From: Fennellomyces sp. T-0311
Taxonomy: Eukaryota; Mucoromycota; Mucoromycetes; Mucorales; Lichtheimiaceae
Length of the DNA stretch: 64,000 nucleotides
NCBI GenBank assembly: GCA_025266875.1
Contig: JALLLT010000024.1
Span: forward strand, 434,001-498,000
Direction: 5' to 3'
This document shows, in pieces, positions 45,746 through 59,557 of the stretch. A program made the translations under genes and the position numbers. Below the pieces are notes generated by a model. The model had not been told where the DNA came from. It did no database searches and saw nothing but the letters and a program-made list of their open reading frames with translations. Within the stretch, counting starts at the first letter, position 1. The number at the start of each line of letters is the position of its first letter.

Positions 45746-48700
45746 ATGGGATTCGGTAATCATACAGCAACCGCAACCGCCTCCACCAGCGCCACTACCA
45801 ACACATCGACGAATTCCAAAGAAACAACACCCGTCCAAGTCGGTGAGTCTCGTCGTTTCCATTGTGGTTGGCCAGAAGCAGTAGAGCCAACCCAACGAAC
45901 AAAAAGCCAAAACACAAACACTAAACGTACAAATATCTAGCACTACGTGTACGACCACTCACCTCACAAGATCGCCTCCAACCACGATTCTCCCATTCAA
46001 CTGAATCAGATGTCATCAAGACTTTTGAATCCACCATCACTGTCGTACCACATCAAAAGTCGTTTTCATTTGATCATGTGTTCGATACAGAAAGCACTCA
46101 GGAGCAAGTGTTTTCTGCGCTAGGCTCCAAAATGGTTGATCGATTCATCGACGGTAACTATGGTTTGCATCTTGGTTACAAAAGGCTAAGCTCGATCGAC
46201 GCACTTTAGGCTACAATGTCACGATTCTGGCTTATGGACAGACGTCCAGTGGAAAGACGTATACCATGGGCACAGAAATCAACGATAACCGGCTGCCTGA
46301 GCATGAAGGTAACATAATGACATCCGATGTATAGCAATGCATCTTGCTTAAATTTTGTTTATTTCCCAAAATAAGGCATCATCCCGCGTGCAATGGCTCA
46401 GCTTTTCGACCAGTTGCACCAGCATCAACAACCGAAAGCACACAAAAGAAGACCTGTCAGTACAATTGTGCCAACCGCTGGACCATTGTCTTCCGGTGGC
46501 GGTCTGCGTGCGCCGGGCAGACGGATCATCCCCTGTGCATCCAGTGCCAAGCTGCGGCCAACGTCCATGATTACACCCCTAACCACATCCAATAGCAGCG
46601 GTAGCACTGGCAGCAATGGCAGTAACAGTAATGCCCGTCGTGGCTCTACGCCTGCCCTGACGGTTACACCAGAAAATTCCAAAATGCCACGCCATTCCGT
46701 AAAAGTATCGTTTGTCGAGATATACAACGAAGAGCTCATTGATCTGCTCAACCCGGCCCCGTCTACGGAACGGCCGCCTGTAACTATACGTGAAGATACA
46801 AAAGGCCAAATCTATTGGACTGGTGTTAAGGAGGTTGCTGTGGAAAGTACAGAGGATGTACTAAGGTAAAGAAAAAACGTTATTTCTCATTTTGAGGGGG
46901 TGCAATGCATACAAGTAAGCAGGGTTGACCAACACTACTGTATATCATTAGACACCTTCAGATGGGTACTTTGAATCGTGCAACCGGGTCCACCGATATG
47001 AATGCCAAATCCTCGCGTTCACATGCGATATTTTCTGTCACACTGAAGCAAGAAAAATGGGTGCGCAGTGCGACGCCCAAAGCATCCATATCGACGCATG
47101 TTCGTAGTCGTGAGTCAAGTCCAACTCCGACATCCTCGAGATCTTCCATGATCGGCTCCCCTATGATGAATCGACGTTCCAGTACGCTTAATGTAAGAGC
47201 CATGGTCGGTCAGATGGAGAAACGCCACACGATACATGATGACGACGACGATAACGACGGCAAATGGGTCGTTAGCAATTCAAAGTTTCATTTTGTCGAT
47301 CTCGCTGGTTCCGAGCGACTCAAACGCACAGCTGCCGAAGGCGACCGCCGGAAGGAAGGCATCAATATCAATGCAGGGTTACTAGCCCTTGGCAACGTCA
47401 TCTCAGCCTTGTCCGAGCCGCACAAACGTTCGGCACATATTCCATACCGTGATTCCAAGCTGACTCGCCTGCTACAGGACTCGTTAGGCGGTAACGCTAC
47501 AACACTCATGATTGCATGTATCAGTCCAGCAGAGATCAATCTTGTCGAGACAGTCAACACCATTAAATATGCACATCGTGCACGCAACATCAAAAACAAG
47601 GTCGAGCGGAACGAAGCCGAAGAATGGATGACAAACGACAACCCCGATTTTCTGCGCTCTATCATCAACAAACTCAAAGCTGAGGTACGAACGCTCAAAT
47701 CTACTGCATCGTCGCCATCGTTACAACCCCCAACGTCACCAACTAGACAACAACAGTCGTCTCCGGGAAACAACAACTTGAGCCAGTTCGTGCAGCATAA
47801 TTCGCCTTCATTTTCGGTTTGCGATACTGATCCGCATCCTATTTCAACATGCGGCTCATCGTCTGCTACAACGACAATCACTATTCCCGATGCCAATGAT
47901 CTCGACAATCAAGCGCTTGTTGCTGATCTGCGGCGGCAGATTGAAGAGCTGCAGAACGAAGTGACTGTAACGCGGGAACGCAATCAATTGGTCGAAACAG
48001 AGTTACGTCAAGTGCGACACAAGAACAAAAAGAAGAACAATGGCGTATCGGATATGGACTTTCAACATTTGGTCGAACCTGTGATCGAAGAATATGAGAA
48101 ATCCATTTCCACGCTTGAGTCGCAACTGGCAATGGTGCGTGCCGCTCTCTCGCACTCGGATAACGTCCTGTCGGATCAAGAAACCAAGATCACTCAGTAC
48201 GAGTCGATGCGCGCTGCTGAGCAGCGTACTCTCACCGAACTAAAGGCACGTCTGAGCAAGTCAATAGAGCGTGAGCAGACCAGCGAAACCTACATTGCCG
48301 AGCTCGAGGTCAAGTTAGCCAAATCAGTCGATGATGCTTTGCAAGACCAACAAGTACTCGAGGAGCTGAAAGGCAAGATTGCCAAGTTCAAAGAAATGGA
48401 CGAGAGCACCGAAAGCTATATCGGCGAACTCGAAGCCCGTCTTGCAACTTCTGAGAAGGAACGTGCTCAGTTGGTTGACATGACTGAGCAAGCTCAACAG
48501 CGATTGGTTGAGCAGGGCATCCAGCTCGAGAAGATCAAGCGACGTCTTTCTATGACGGAAGCCGATGCCACGCAGAAGCTTTTGCTGCAGGATTTGGATC
48601 AATCACAGGCGCGATGTCATGAGCTGGAGCAAGAGCTCGCATGTTTGCGTGAAAGCCTCGACAGTCAGATTGAAAACAATGACAATGCACAGGCCGAACA

Positions 48701-51641
48701 GATTGATGGCGCAAACCTTATGACGGGCTCGATATCCTCTTCGACCAGCACACGTTCTCTTAAGGATGAGCTCCAGCACGACCAGGATACTATGGAAATC
48801 CAGAAACTCAAGAGCCAACTTGAGGGCAAGTCAACACAGATTGATGAACTCGAGCAACGTATCATCCAGATAGATACAGAATCTAAAAAGATGATCCACG
48901 AGCTGCAGGAGCAGGCACGTCGCAAACAGGCTGAAGTTGACGAATTGGAGCAGCGATTGACTGAGGTCGAGTCGATCCGTGACGAGCTTGCAAAGACACG
49001 CGATGGCCAAAAAGACGAGATTACGCGTCTCGAAGAATACGTGGCGTCCGCGCGGCGTGAGCTCCAGTCTACCCAAGCCGAGCTGCATGCACAGCGATTG
49101 CAAAACGAAGCGTTGCAGCAATCGTCAGCCGAGAAAGTCAGCCAGCTCGAGTCGCAGCTAGAATCCATCAGTGCAGCACAGCAAAAAGAGATGAACGAAG
49201 CCAAGCGGCAAAAGCAAGAACTGCAAGTTGCAATGCAGGAACAAGAGCTTAATGCCCAAGTCACTCTACGCCTTCGTCTGGAGGAATTGGAGCATGTCCG
49301 ATCCGGAGTTCACAATCTTCAACTGGTGCAGGAGAAACAAGATGCCATCATTTGCAGCCTTGAGGCCAAAATGGAAGCCATGGAAAACTTGGTCGTTAGC
49401 TTACGCGAGCAGCTCGCCGATCGTGATCGTCAGATTGCGCAGCTTGAGAGCGACAATAACGAAAAGATCCGCATTGCCAATGATTTGCAAAGCCAGGTTC
49501 AGCGCGTACTTAATGATGTCCATGAAGTCGGTCAAGAACGCCAGCAGCTAGACAAGGTTATTGAAGTTCTCGAAACATCGCTTCGACAGCAAGACCTCAA
49601 GGCCGATAAGGCATCATTGGCCCTGCAAGACTTGCAGACGCAATATGCAGCTTGTGAAACTGATTTGCAGGACAAGATCCGGTCCATACAGCTTCTCGAA
49701 GAGGAAAAGAACACAGTATCCAATGCACTGCACGACATGACTGACCGTGCTCTCAAGAACGAACAAGTCATTGCTGACCTGCAGCAACAGCTAGACAATA
49801 CAAGCAACCAGTCTAATGCTGAAATGGTGCACAAGGTTGCCCAACTTGAGGATTTATTGGAGAAAGGCCGATCTGAACGCAATTCGGTGTACAACGATCT
49901 CGAATCGATGAAAGGCAGGCTAGAGAAAGCGCAAACGGCACTGGATGATCAAGTCAAGCGAACTACTATGCTGGAAGCAACGATTGCGCAGCTTGAGGAG
50001 ACTATTGAGACGGAGCGATCATTAGCTGCACGGGAGGACACTTCGGGCATGATGGCGGAACTGCGTGACAAGCTGCAGATATTAACACATGCGAAGCAGA
50101 ATGTGCAGCAGGAGTACAATTCTTGTCAGTCCGAGCTTGAACAGACGCGACGCATCAACCAAGACCAGGAGAACATCATCCAGTCGCTCGAATCCTCACT
50201 TCAAGCTATGCAGAATCGTCTCGAAGAAGCAGTTCAAAGCCACGCACAGAAGTCGGATCAGATCCAGTCCTTGCAAGAGCAACTCAATAGTCGTCGACGT
50301 CTGACTATTGAGACCAGTATCAGCCGTGACAGTGGACTCCCTGATGAACGCCGAATGTCTGACTTGGTCAAACGCGTAGAGGAACTCGAGCGTGAGAATC
50401 AGATCCTATCCTCAAGCCAATCCTCTTCGACCAACAGTAGCAGCGATGAGTCGACGCACCACCGCCAGCACTTTGTGGTACCTGATGATACCACCACGGA
50501 CTCTATCCAAAAGCTTCAGTCTCGGTTCCGTGATAAACTCCGGGATACCGATGGCCAGGAAGAGTTGCTGGATAAGCTGATGCAGTTGATGAGCGAAAAC
50601 TCACATTTATCGGTACAAGTCAATGATCTGGAAGCACAGCTCGTTCTGCAACGCAGCCAGTTGACACTAGAGAGCAAGAACCTGGAACTTGAGGTGATGA
50701 AGCTATCTGCAGCCAATGAACGTTTGGAGAAGGAAATGGAACAAGCTATGCCCCGAAGTCAGAGCAATGTCAGCGGTACACTGTCCAACGGCAATCACAA
50801 CAGCAACCGTGATTCTATCTTGTTCTCATCACCACCACAAACGCCGCGAGTATCATCGCCACCACCCAGCACAGCACCTAACATGTTGCATCAAAAGCTA
50901 CAGCGCGACTTATCATCTTCCAGTCTTACCAAGCTGCAAAAGTCAGGATCATTGCGATCAGTTGCTGTAGGTGAACCTGTTACCGACGAAACCAACCGAC
51001 GCGCATCGACCAACTCGATGATACGACCCATAGCCTCTTTGTCACGTAGCAGAGCTCAAAGCGCCACCACTCAGTTGCCTCCACCAAGTGCGCCTCCGTC
51101 CAACCCGCTCCCACCTGTACCCTCGCCATCTTCATCCACAATGCCACTGTCGCCTCCTCCTGCGCGTTCTATATCCACTCCTCTTCTGCAGCGCCAGACC
51201 TCCAGTGCATCCACAACAATTAGCGACATGCTAAACAGTGGCGGTAATTTCACGTCGGAGCAGTACGAAAAAATCATTCGATCGCTGCAGCGCAAGGCGC
51301 AGGTGGCGGATAATGATGTGCGGGCACACCAAGAAGTCATCAGCAAACTCGAGGCCCAACTTTCCCGCTCGGAAAATGCAGTGCGCGATGTCAAGCGGCA
51401 ATTGGAGACCTTGAATAGGGAGAAGCAGACGTACATTTTGGAGATTGACAACTTGAAATCTCAGGTGACACACGCCCATGAAGAGGCTGGTGTAGAGCAC
51501 GAGCGTGATGAGACTCGCAAACTCCGAGAAGAACTGGCCAACGAGCGGGTACTTAAGGAGAAAGCAGAGAAGGCACGACATATTCTAGAACATCGGATGG
51601 AAGAGCTTATGTCCAAGAGAAACAAGTTCATGTGTTTCTAA
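45746..51641 (+). CDS. Large N-terminal-motor kinesin, kinesin-4-like
   Basis: A plus-end-type microtubule motor of 1,862 aa from five exons (45746-45842, 45941-46153, 46210-46308, 46376-46865, 46952-51641). Motor marks: [12 protein letters not shown]-loop GQTSSGKT (113-120, Ser for the usual Gly), [13 protein letters not shown], switch I NAKSSRSH (317-324), switch II DLAGSE (416-421), [19 protein letters not shown] and the neck-linker side [11 protein letters not shown]. The last motif is most like kinesin-4 (KIF4/KIF21). Two low-complexity insertions interrupt the motor: about 151-242 (Gly/Ser/Asn) and about 337-406 (Ser/Thr/Pro with an Asp run). A very long coiled coil (about 610-1570) follows, then a Ser/Pro-rich hinge and a final short coiled coil. 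Assignment to kinesin-4 is by eye; roles could include spindle midzone or microtubule-length control. Confidence 0.94.
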
Positions 51642-54600
51642 GCAAATATTTATATTTTTTCCGCTTCCCCATGTACAGTTAGCAAAAACATCTCAACTCT
51701 CGTAATAATCTCTTTTTTCTTTGTAAAATGATATTTATATATATATCTATATAACGCAAAACAATCCTTTTGTCTATATATTATATGTGTTCTTATTCAT
51801 CTGCTTGTGTTTCATTAATTACCTTCCCTGTGCTTTTTTTAGAACATACACAGGAGCTCCCCCACCCACCATATTGTTCAGTTTTGGTTCCTTGCAACTT
51901 AGGGAAGGTGTCATGGTAGCTCATTAAGCTTGCATGTATTTGATAACCTTTATGCTAAATCATTATAAACCTTATACATATATTCGACTGCCACTTTAAC
52001 TAGTATAGTACGTAGCACTTTTCGAGATCAATTAGTGCTAACTAATAGAGAACACGATACGCCGTGGCACAAGGCTAATGAAAAAAAGGATACAAGAACG
52101 CATTCGTTCGTCCGTCTATGACTGTCCCAGCAACTTCTCCCATTGCAGATAATCCAGCATGGTACTACAAGCTAAAACAGGTGGTGATTCCAAATTACTG
52201 GGGTACATACCTATGCCACACAGTATACTATCGTATGCCTGTTATGGAAGTAAATAAGATGGGGCGAATAAGATTTGGTGCCAGGAACGCACCGACATCT
52301 CTTGTTTATATCAAGTTTCCCCTATTTTTTTTTTGAACAATAGTTGATCAACCGCGCCTCCCTTATTGTACTATTAATACATTAGTTAATCCAGAAAATA
52401 TCTTAAGCCGATAATGTCATGGTATATTATCGACTAACTATATTCGTCACTTGCTTGAAAATATGAGGCAGTGCTTCCTGTGAAGAGGTGCTAAGGCGAC
52501 AGGCAATTATAATTTCTGCAAATATATATGGCTTTTGATACGTACTAGATTATTCTAAGAATAGTCGACTGAACGAATTATGTAAAATCGAAGATGGACT
52601 TCATTTGGATACAATCATTCCAGAATGAAGCATTCTTGGAAAGGTATGGAAGCCTGTATACGTAGTAACACAAGAGCAGCAATCCAAGAAGGCCACAATT
52701 GAAGTGTACTACATACCGTTGTGCTTGTACATTCTCTTTCTAAGGTTGCATACTTCAATGCCCTTCCCATTATACATTTGTACTACACAGTGGTGTACCA
52801 TTTTCCCCAGCTGAACAATTTCAGTCATAGCACGAGTGTCTTTTTTTCTTGTACATATATTAAACTTATTGTACCGCATGTAGGACAGCCACGAGTTTAT
52901 GGGCGCTGATACAAAGTACTCGTAGCAATAAATGACTTTTCAACTAATATAGTAATATGTACTTCTGAAGCCTTCTTGCTATCCTTGAAAGGTGAAGGCT
53001 TGCGGTGATCAGTCTTGGTCTTCATGTTTGCACCCAGTAGTTCATCTGCCAGGCATGTGAATAACTACTTGTTCAGTGTTTTAAAAAGTACACTCACTTT
53101 GATCAGGACAAGATACTTGTGTCGATGGTTGCCTTAGACCCTGCTGAATATTGTAAGGCTTTACACTGAAGCAGTGAATTACCCCCCCCCCTTTCTGTTA
53201 TCTGTCTATAAGTCGGTAGCACTCACTGTTTTGCTCAGCAAACGAAAATTTTTGTAAGTTAAGAATCGTTGAACATGTAAAAATCTTACTTTTTTATACA
53301 TGCGTGATCAGCAACTTACTTCGAAAATTGTGTACCAACATTTATTTATTACTTCACTGAACATACGCACTTACCTTGATGATGGCATACTATGCCAGTA
53401 AAAATAAAAAAAAAAATGAATTTCCATCGCAAAAGAAAACGCTAACTCACTGATTCACAAACAACGCATACACGGCATTAGCGACCACCAAGTTAGCATC
53501 GACATATCGTCCCATCTATGGCTATACTTGAATGGGGCATTTTATATGCAAATGAATTAAGTTTGAGTACGATCGTACACAATGAAGATCAGCTACGAGC
53601 AATTAGAGAAAATACTTGCCTGTTTGCTTGGTTGGGTCTGAAATAGATTATCTATCTTCTTCGTATACTGTAAGTAGTATATAAACGTATGATTACTTTA
53701 AAACAACTATATAAAGAGAAGGAAGCCGTACGTATTTAATAGATTGGTTGTTATATTGTTAATGACCCCTATGGAAGTGGCGATGTGTATTTTCTCTTTG
53801 GAGATAGTCACTAACGATCTGGCTATGGAGACACGACTATCTAAACCTTACATGCAATAGCTGCTGTCTGGTCCAGAAGTACACTCTAGCTGACGGATAC
53901 GTTACATACAATGACTTAGTCACTCTCCATACTCACGAAAAATAAATTATAACAGAGTACTAATAAGTGTAGAGGACAAGTACAGTGCTACTACTAGGGA
54001 TGGGGTAGAAGCCGAATACGATTTCTCTACTTTACTGATGACATGACACTATGTTCATATAGTAAATGGACCCTTCATTATGTCTGGCATAGGGATATTA
54101 CTATTGATATGGTCCTTTTAATTTGGGGATCACAAGTGCAACATCGACAATAAAGCCTCAATGCAATAATATATTTTAACAAAAGCAAAGAAGTAAAAGT
54201 CTATTTACTGTGCTATGAGCATTGAAGAACGTACGGATAACCAAATATGGTCCCGCCGTTTAAGATTGAAGTTAACTTTAAAAGTGACAAAAAAGTTTTC
54301 ACACGGAACAGATCAGTTTTTACAAACAAATAAATTCCGCTTGAATCAGGGTCTCATCGAACGTTGAAAATTGTCTGAAATCACGTTACTGCTCATTGAA
54401 ATAACGTGAATACTGCTAACCTCCCGAAGTGGCACAGACAGTGTTGCTAGGATAAGAAATGAAAAATGATAACGTCAATTCGAGTGAAAAAAAAAGCGAG
54501 CATGCAGTATTATGATATTGGTAAGAGAAGTTGCCTTTTTGGTTAAAGATGCCATCAATTTTATTTGCTGTGCGCTACTGCGACCCTGGAAAAAAAGTCA

Positions 54601-57554
54601 AAGCCAAGATAACAAGATAAGCTATCTAAAAAAAACCTTCTATAGATTCTCCCTAGTAGTGGAATATGGTCACCTCATGAGAAAAAAAATGTATTTTACA
54701 AATTAAAATATAAGCTAGCTTAATTCCCTTGCTTGGATCTGATCAGTGCATACCCACTTTCTGGTGATGCTTCCCAAGACTACTAGAAAACTCTGTGTGT
54801 ATGTGGTGTTCCTGCGTGTGGTACCTTGCATCTGTTTGTGTCTCATTGATCCAGTATCTGGGTTTTTTTCTCTCTCAGATCCGTATCGGTCCACTTCATG
54901 ATAGTTGGTTAATATCGTGGCACACTTTATTGTCAAGGATGTTCGAGATTCTTTTTTATCGCGTGATAGTTGGGCTACTATTTATACAAGCGGGAAAAGC
55001 TTGTCTAGACTCAAGTAAATAATTATAAAGACAGCTACATCAAAAATACCCGGGGCACCTGCATCGTCATTCCGTATCTTAAAGACGTCTTGAGAAGAGC
55101 ACTAAAACGGGCGGGGGACACAAAAACAAAAAAAAAAGCTCTCTCGCGACGATCTCTATCTCTATGGAATGAAAAGGCATCTTTGAGGCCCAGATAGCTT
55201 ATCGGGGTATCTGCCATAACTTAAGCCACATGTGAAGACTAGAGAAAGTGCAATAAGAGATCTTCGTCGCACATTCATTACACGGACAGACTAAAGTGCA
55301 AGAGCAAAGGCCCACACGTGCACAGCTGGCAAGAACGTGCACTGTTCGCGGTCCTTGGCCAAGCGTGTGTGATGTCGGGAATTCGTATTTTTAGAATGGT
55401 GCAAAAATTTCCGTTGAAGATCGACCACACAGATCCAATTAACCAGCGGTGCTCCATCTCGATAGTGCGTGATATTCGTTCCAGAGTCCGACTAGCTAAA
55501 AAAAAGGTTCAGTGACACGTAGAACGGTCCGGTCTTTGCGAACTTGGTGGTCGGACAACGTTAATTTTGTGTAATACATGTTCTATCGTACTCTAATATA
55601 CTTATTTTACTTTGATCAAACCCCATCTTATTACATGCATGCTGGTGCAGAGACTTTGTGAGTATACACACCTTGTGCTTATCTAACACCGATTCCGTTT
55701 AAACTGCCGCAATAAAATTATATACGTGCACCCACTTTTTATATACCTCGTTAAAAAAGGTTCGACTTAATGAAACCCATTTTCTTCCTCCGACTTGCTT
55801 TTATCAAGCAATTCACACACACATGCATACGCGTATCGACGAGAAAAAAGCGACAGCAAGTTATTCGAGCGGAACTGCAAGTTTTTGACGAAGAACCCAA
55901 ACTTTACCCCGGTTCAGTCTGTGCTATGGCACCTAACCTTGTACAGCGCATATACTACCCCGGCGTCGCAAATGAGGCAAAAACGAATTATTATGGCATG
56001 GGAGTTTGAAAGTTGTGTATACATAATTAGACACTTTGCACTACCATCTGAGAGAAAATCATGCTTTTAAGACAGGAAGGTGGGGGAGAAAACAGAGTTT
56101 CGTTGATAGGGAACAAGCAACTGCGATAATGATACGGCTGTTGCGGTGTCTGTGTGTGAGAGCTTTTTTTTTCTCCTGAAGTTAGTAGATCAAAACTTTT
56201 TTATCAATATAAATAAAATATAGCTGTCAAATACGCGATGAAAGGCCTATACCCTGCTTCGCTGTTGATAAATGAGTTTGGGGGGTCCGGCACATCATCT
56301 GCCACGTTTATTGTAGTTTTATTCATTTGGGCTAGGTTATTCATTTGTTATATTTAAAACCATAGGCTTGTAACCTACCATTGTCTAACATTGACGGGTG
56401 ATAATCAATTCATGCATTCCCTTTTTAGAGCAACCTTGCACATTCCCCCGCCCCCATTTTGACGCACGAACAGTAGATTATGATAAAGTCCCTTGCATTC
56501 TGCATGCTTTCGTTAAGTTATATCCCTATGTAAGATTTTTATTTGATTGCGATAAGGCTTACGGGTGCGGGAGCTGTCAGTGTGAGCGGGAAAGGTACCG
56601 GTATTTTTTGGGGGGAATGGGAAGCAAAAGAAAACCAAGAGCGAAGCACGAGGTCATGTAACCACGGTGTTGCGTGTGTGAGAGTGCAAGATGCCGCACT
56701 TGTGCTTCGAGGCACTCTTTTACTCAGACTGGAAATCTCGAGCCAACCCAAAAAAATGTCATGCCAAGTACGGCTGGGTTTTTTTCTTATACAGTGAATT
56801 GACCACCACGATAGTTGTTTAAGGCCTAGACAACAGACAGAAAATGAAGAAAGAGAAAGAGAGAACAGGAGAGGGGTTCGATTACAGATTTCCCCTTATC
56901 AGTAATTTGGCCGCTTAATCTGCATTGAAACGACGAGATCAGATAATAGTTAAGCGAAATAAGGAAAGCAGAGAAGCCCTCGGTAGTTGAATATGTTTGG
57001 CCCTTTGCAGAAGGGAGGAAAGGGCGGAGCGGAGAGAGTGATAGAGAGTGCGAGCCAGAGGAATATTATAGTAGAATGATATGGGGTGTGTGACAGGGGG
57101 ATTAGGCATATTTGCCACTATGACCCTCGGTAATAGCAAAGAAGGACTATATACATGGGCAGGAAAGGCTCAGATTAGGATGGTGGTGCTAGGGTATCAG
57201 TTGGCATGGAGATGGAGTTTAGCTAATAAAAGGTTTGGGTAACCGCAATATATTTGGGACAGAATAAAGTGGGACTAACCCATTTTTGAAACGGGCTTGC
57301 ACCCCCCAAATGAAGCCGGACCCCCAGGATTCCCCTTTTGTCCCTTTAGTTTTACTGCTCGCTCTCCTCCTCTTGCCTTTTTGCACCATCCCTATAAATT
57401 TCAGTTTCTATCATCCAGCTCGTCTGTCTCCTTCTTCTTTTTTTCCCATTTCACTTGCTGCTTTCCATCACTTGGATGCATTAAACCGCACACCGTTCTT
57501 TATATATTTATTATTCTTTCATTCTCTTTTGCATACCCTCCTCCCCTCGTCAAC
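51642..57554. other. 5.9-kb gene-free AT-rich region
   Basis: No gene is supported. It includes a C10 homopolymer (53182-53191). Frames at 52118-52336, 54715-54936, 55318-55515, 55770-56009 and 56539-56797 have no family resemblance. From about 57330 the sequence becomes CT-rich with CTATAAATTT near 57390, probably the promoter and leader of the GATA/PHD gene. Confidence 0.55.
53182..53191 (+). repeat. C10 homopolymer
   Basis: Ten consecutive cytosines in otherwise AT-rich DNA; a likely site of length variation or sequencing error. Confidence 0.8.
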
Positions 57555-59557
57555 ATGAGTTTCCAAGAACAGCCATACGACTATCCTGTCCACCGTCCTG
57601 CCCTTCAACACCGGATCACGCCACGACAACAAAAGGAAATGAGCGAATCGCAAGTTATTGTACCTTCGATGTCTGCGCTTGTGCCTCCAACAAGTAGCCC
57701 GTTTGGCGGCTATTATCATGCAGCAGCGGCAGCAGCAGCAGCAGCATATTATCAACTCCCACCTTATCTGGCACTGCCTAGCCAACAGTCGCACCGACCA
57801 GTCGTCTTTTCCACAGTAAGTCAAAAAGAGAAGAATTTAAAAATATGGGCTTGGCATAAGGGCTGTTCTTTTTTTAACGTGTATTTTTACCAGCCAATCC
57901 ACCCGCACCAACAACAGCACCAACAGCATCCAGCTGTGGCGGTACACCCACCGATCCACCACACGCTCGAGAACGCTACCATCACATACGACACCGTGGC
58001 CGAGCACAGTCTTCAAAGGGATCTTGTGAAGGACGTGTTTTTCTCCCCAGCCATGGCACGCGACTCAGTTGAGCCTTCCTCTTCTGGATCATCCATTTCG
58101 TCGCAAAGCGATAGTGAGTCCGATGCAAGCTCCCGCCCAGACGACGATCTGCAACAAGACGTTTTCTTCTCACCCCACGTCACTCCCTCCGACCTGCTCC
58201 AGGACGATGATCCGTTGTTTTTCATTGGACTTGATTTTGCTGAAGATGAAACAAAGAAACCCGCGCTTTGCCTGAGACAGCTTAGTGGCAAGACCAAGTT
58301 GGTGGATCTACCTACGCCTCCGGCCAGTGTCGATTTTGCTGATGACTACGTTCAGCAAAAGGATTCCCTAAAGCGTCACCGCTTGCACCACCATCGTCTC
58401 GACGGTAACAAGAAACTTAAAGTCATGCCATCTGATAAGATTACTCCGCCAGCCTCCCCAGCTGTCGAGTACTTTGATGATGCCTCGGCCGAGGAATCCT
58501 CGGATGAAGATGAGGACGACAATTCCCAGCATGAGTAAGTTGGTTGTTTTTTTCACGTGTACAATCTATATATATATACTTAAACCTCCTTGTAGTAACT
58601 CGGAAGAAGTGGACCCTGTGTTCTATAACTATCATCACCAAGCGGATTTCCAAACCATTTCAGCACCCGATGACCGTTCTGATGATAACGAATCAACCTC
58701 GTCGTGGGAAGATATCCAGCAGCGGGCTGATATGTTTGATGATGGTTTTGATACCGATTCGACTAGCGATGAAGAAGAAGAAGTTGTGCTACCCAAGCGA
58801 CATCAGCGTGTGACGCGGGAAGAAAAACAACATAAGCAGAAAGAGGAAGCACCCGTTGCACAGGCACAGCCAACGCCTCAGCAGCAGCCGGAGCCACAGG
58901 ACGAAGAAGGCTTGGAACGCACCGCCCCTCGACCCACCGCTCATCCCACCATCTACCAAAAACTGACCAAATCCAATGTCGACTGGTGCCGTTACTGCGG
59001 TACTACCGAAGGTGTTAATTGGCGTCCGGGTCCCTGGGGAAAGCGGACCTTGTGCAAGTATGTATATATTAGGGGATCATTTGTTTTTATTTTTTTTATA
59101 CGGGATAACTTACATAATCTTTTCTAATAGTAAACACGGATGTGACTACAAAGGCTATGGTTTTGCTTGCAAGCTGCCACGCCTGGATTTGACTGGATTT
59201 GCGCATGAAGCCATCAACGACCGCGACCGACCCGTATTGCAACTTTTCTGTTCAGTTTGTCATCGCCAAGAGTCTTGGCAAGGCAACGTTTTGGTGCGCT
59301 GTGAGGGTTGTCCCAAAGCAATGCACCAGAAGTGCTCTCAGGGTCAGCTCACAGAAGAATTTGTGGCCAGCGACGAACAGTGGTTCTGTGATGCCGCGTG
59401 TCACGAAAACTCAAGACGGAAACGAATTGTTGTCGAGTTGCCCCGGAAACGGTTACCACTCATGTGCGCGCCCAAAAACAACACCACTACATCCTCATCA
59501 GCATCCTCCTCATTACGATCCAATATCTATTCCTCCTCCTGCAATTCTTCATCATAG
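57555..59557 (+). CDS. GATA-like plus PHD zinc-finger regulator
   Basis: Four exons (57555-57815, 57894-58534, 58596-59057, 59131-59557) give 596 aa, probably a nuclear transcription or chromatin regulator. The N-terminal half is disordered, with poly-Ala (AAAAAAAAA), poly-His/Gln stretches and repeated acidic phospho-like motifs such as DVFFSP, seen twice. Residues 432-459 form a GATA-like finger, WCRYCGTTEGVNWRPGPWGK then RTLCNKHGC. Spacing is C-x2-C-x18-C-x4-C, whereas a standard GATA finger ends C-x2-C. A PHD finger (C4HC3) follows at 495-545 with Cys 495, 498, 512, 515, His 520, Cys 523, 541, 545. Basic KRIVVELPRKR after it could be a nuclear signal. The tail is Ser/Thr-rich. Targets are unknown. 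Confidence 0.85.

Noticed and set aside
48665..49264. 199-codon Ser/Cys-rich reverse frame
   Set aside because: Antisense of the kinesin coiled coil; Ser/Cys richness reflects Glu/Gln/Ala codons on the other strand.
52118..52336. 72-codon forward frame containing NPAWYYKLKQV
   Set aside because: Looks weakly protein-like but is isolated, with no promoter signal, no splice partner and no family.
55770..56009. 79-codon forward frame about 25 bp after a TATATA string
   Set aside because: Spacing is too short for a leader, and the alternative frame over the same bases is equally open.
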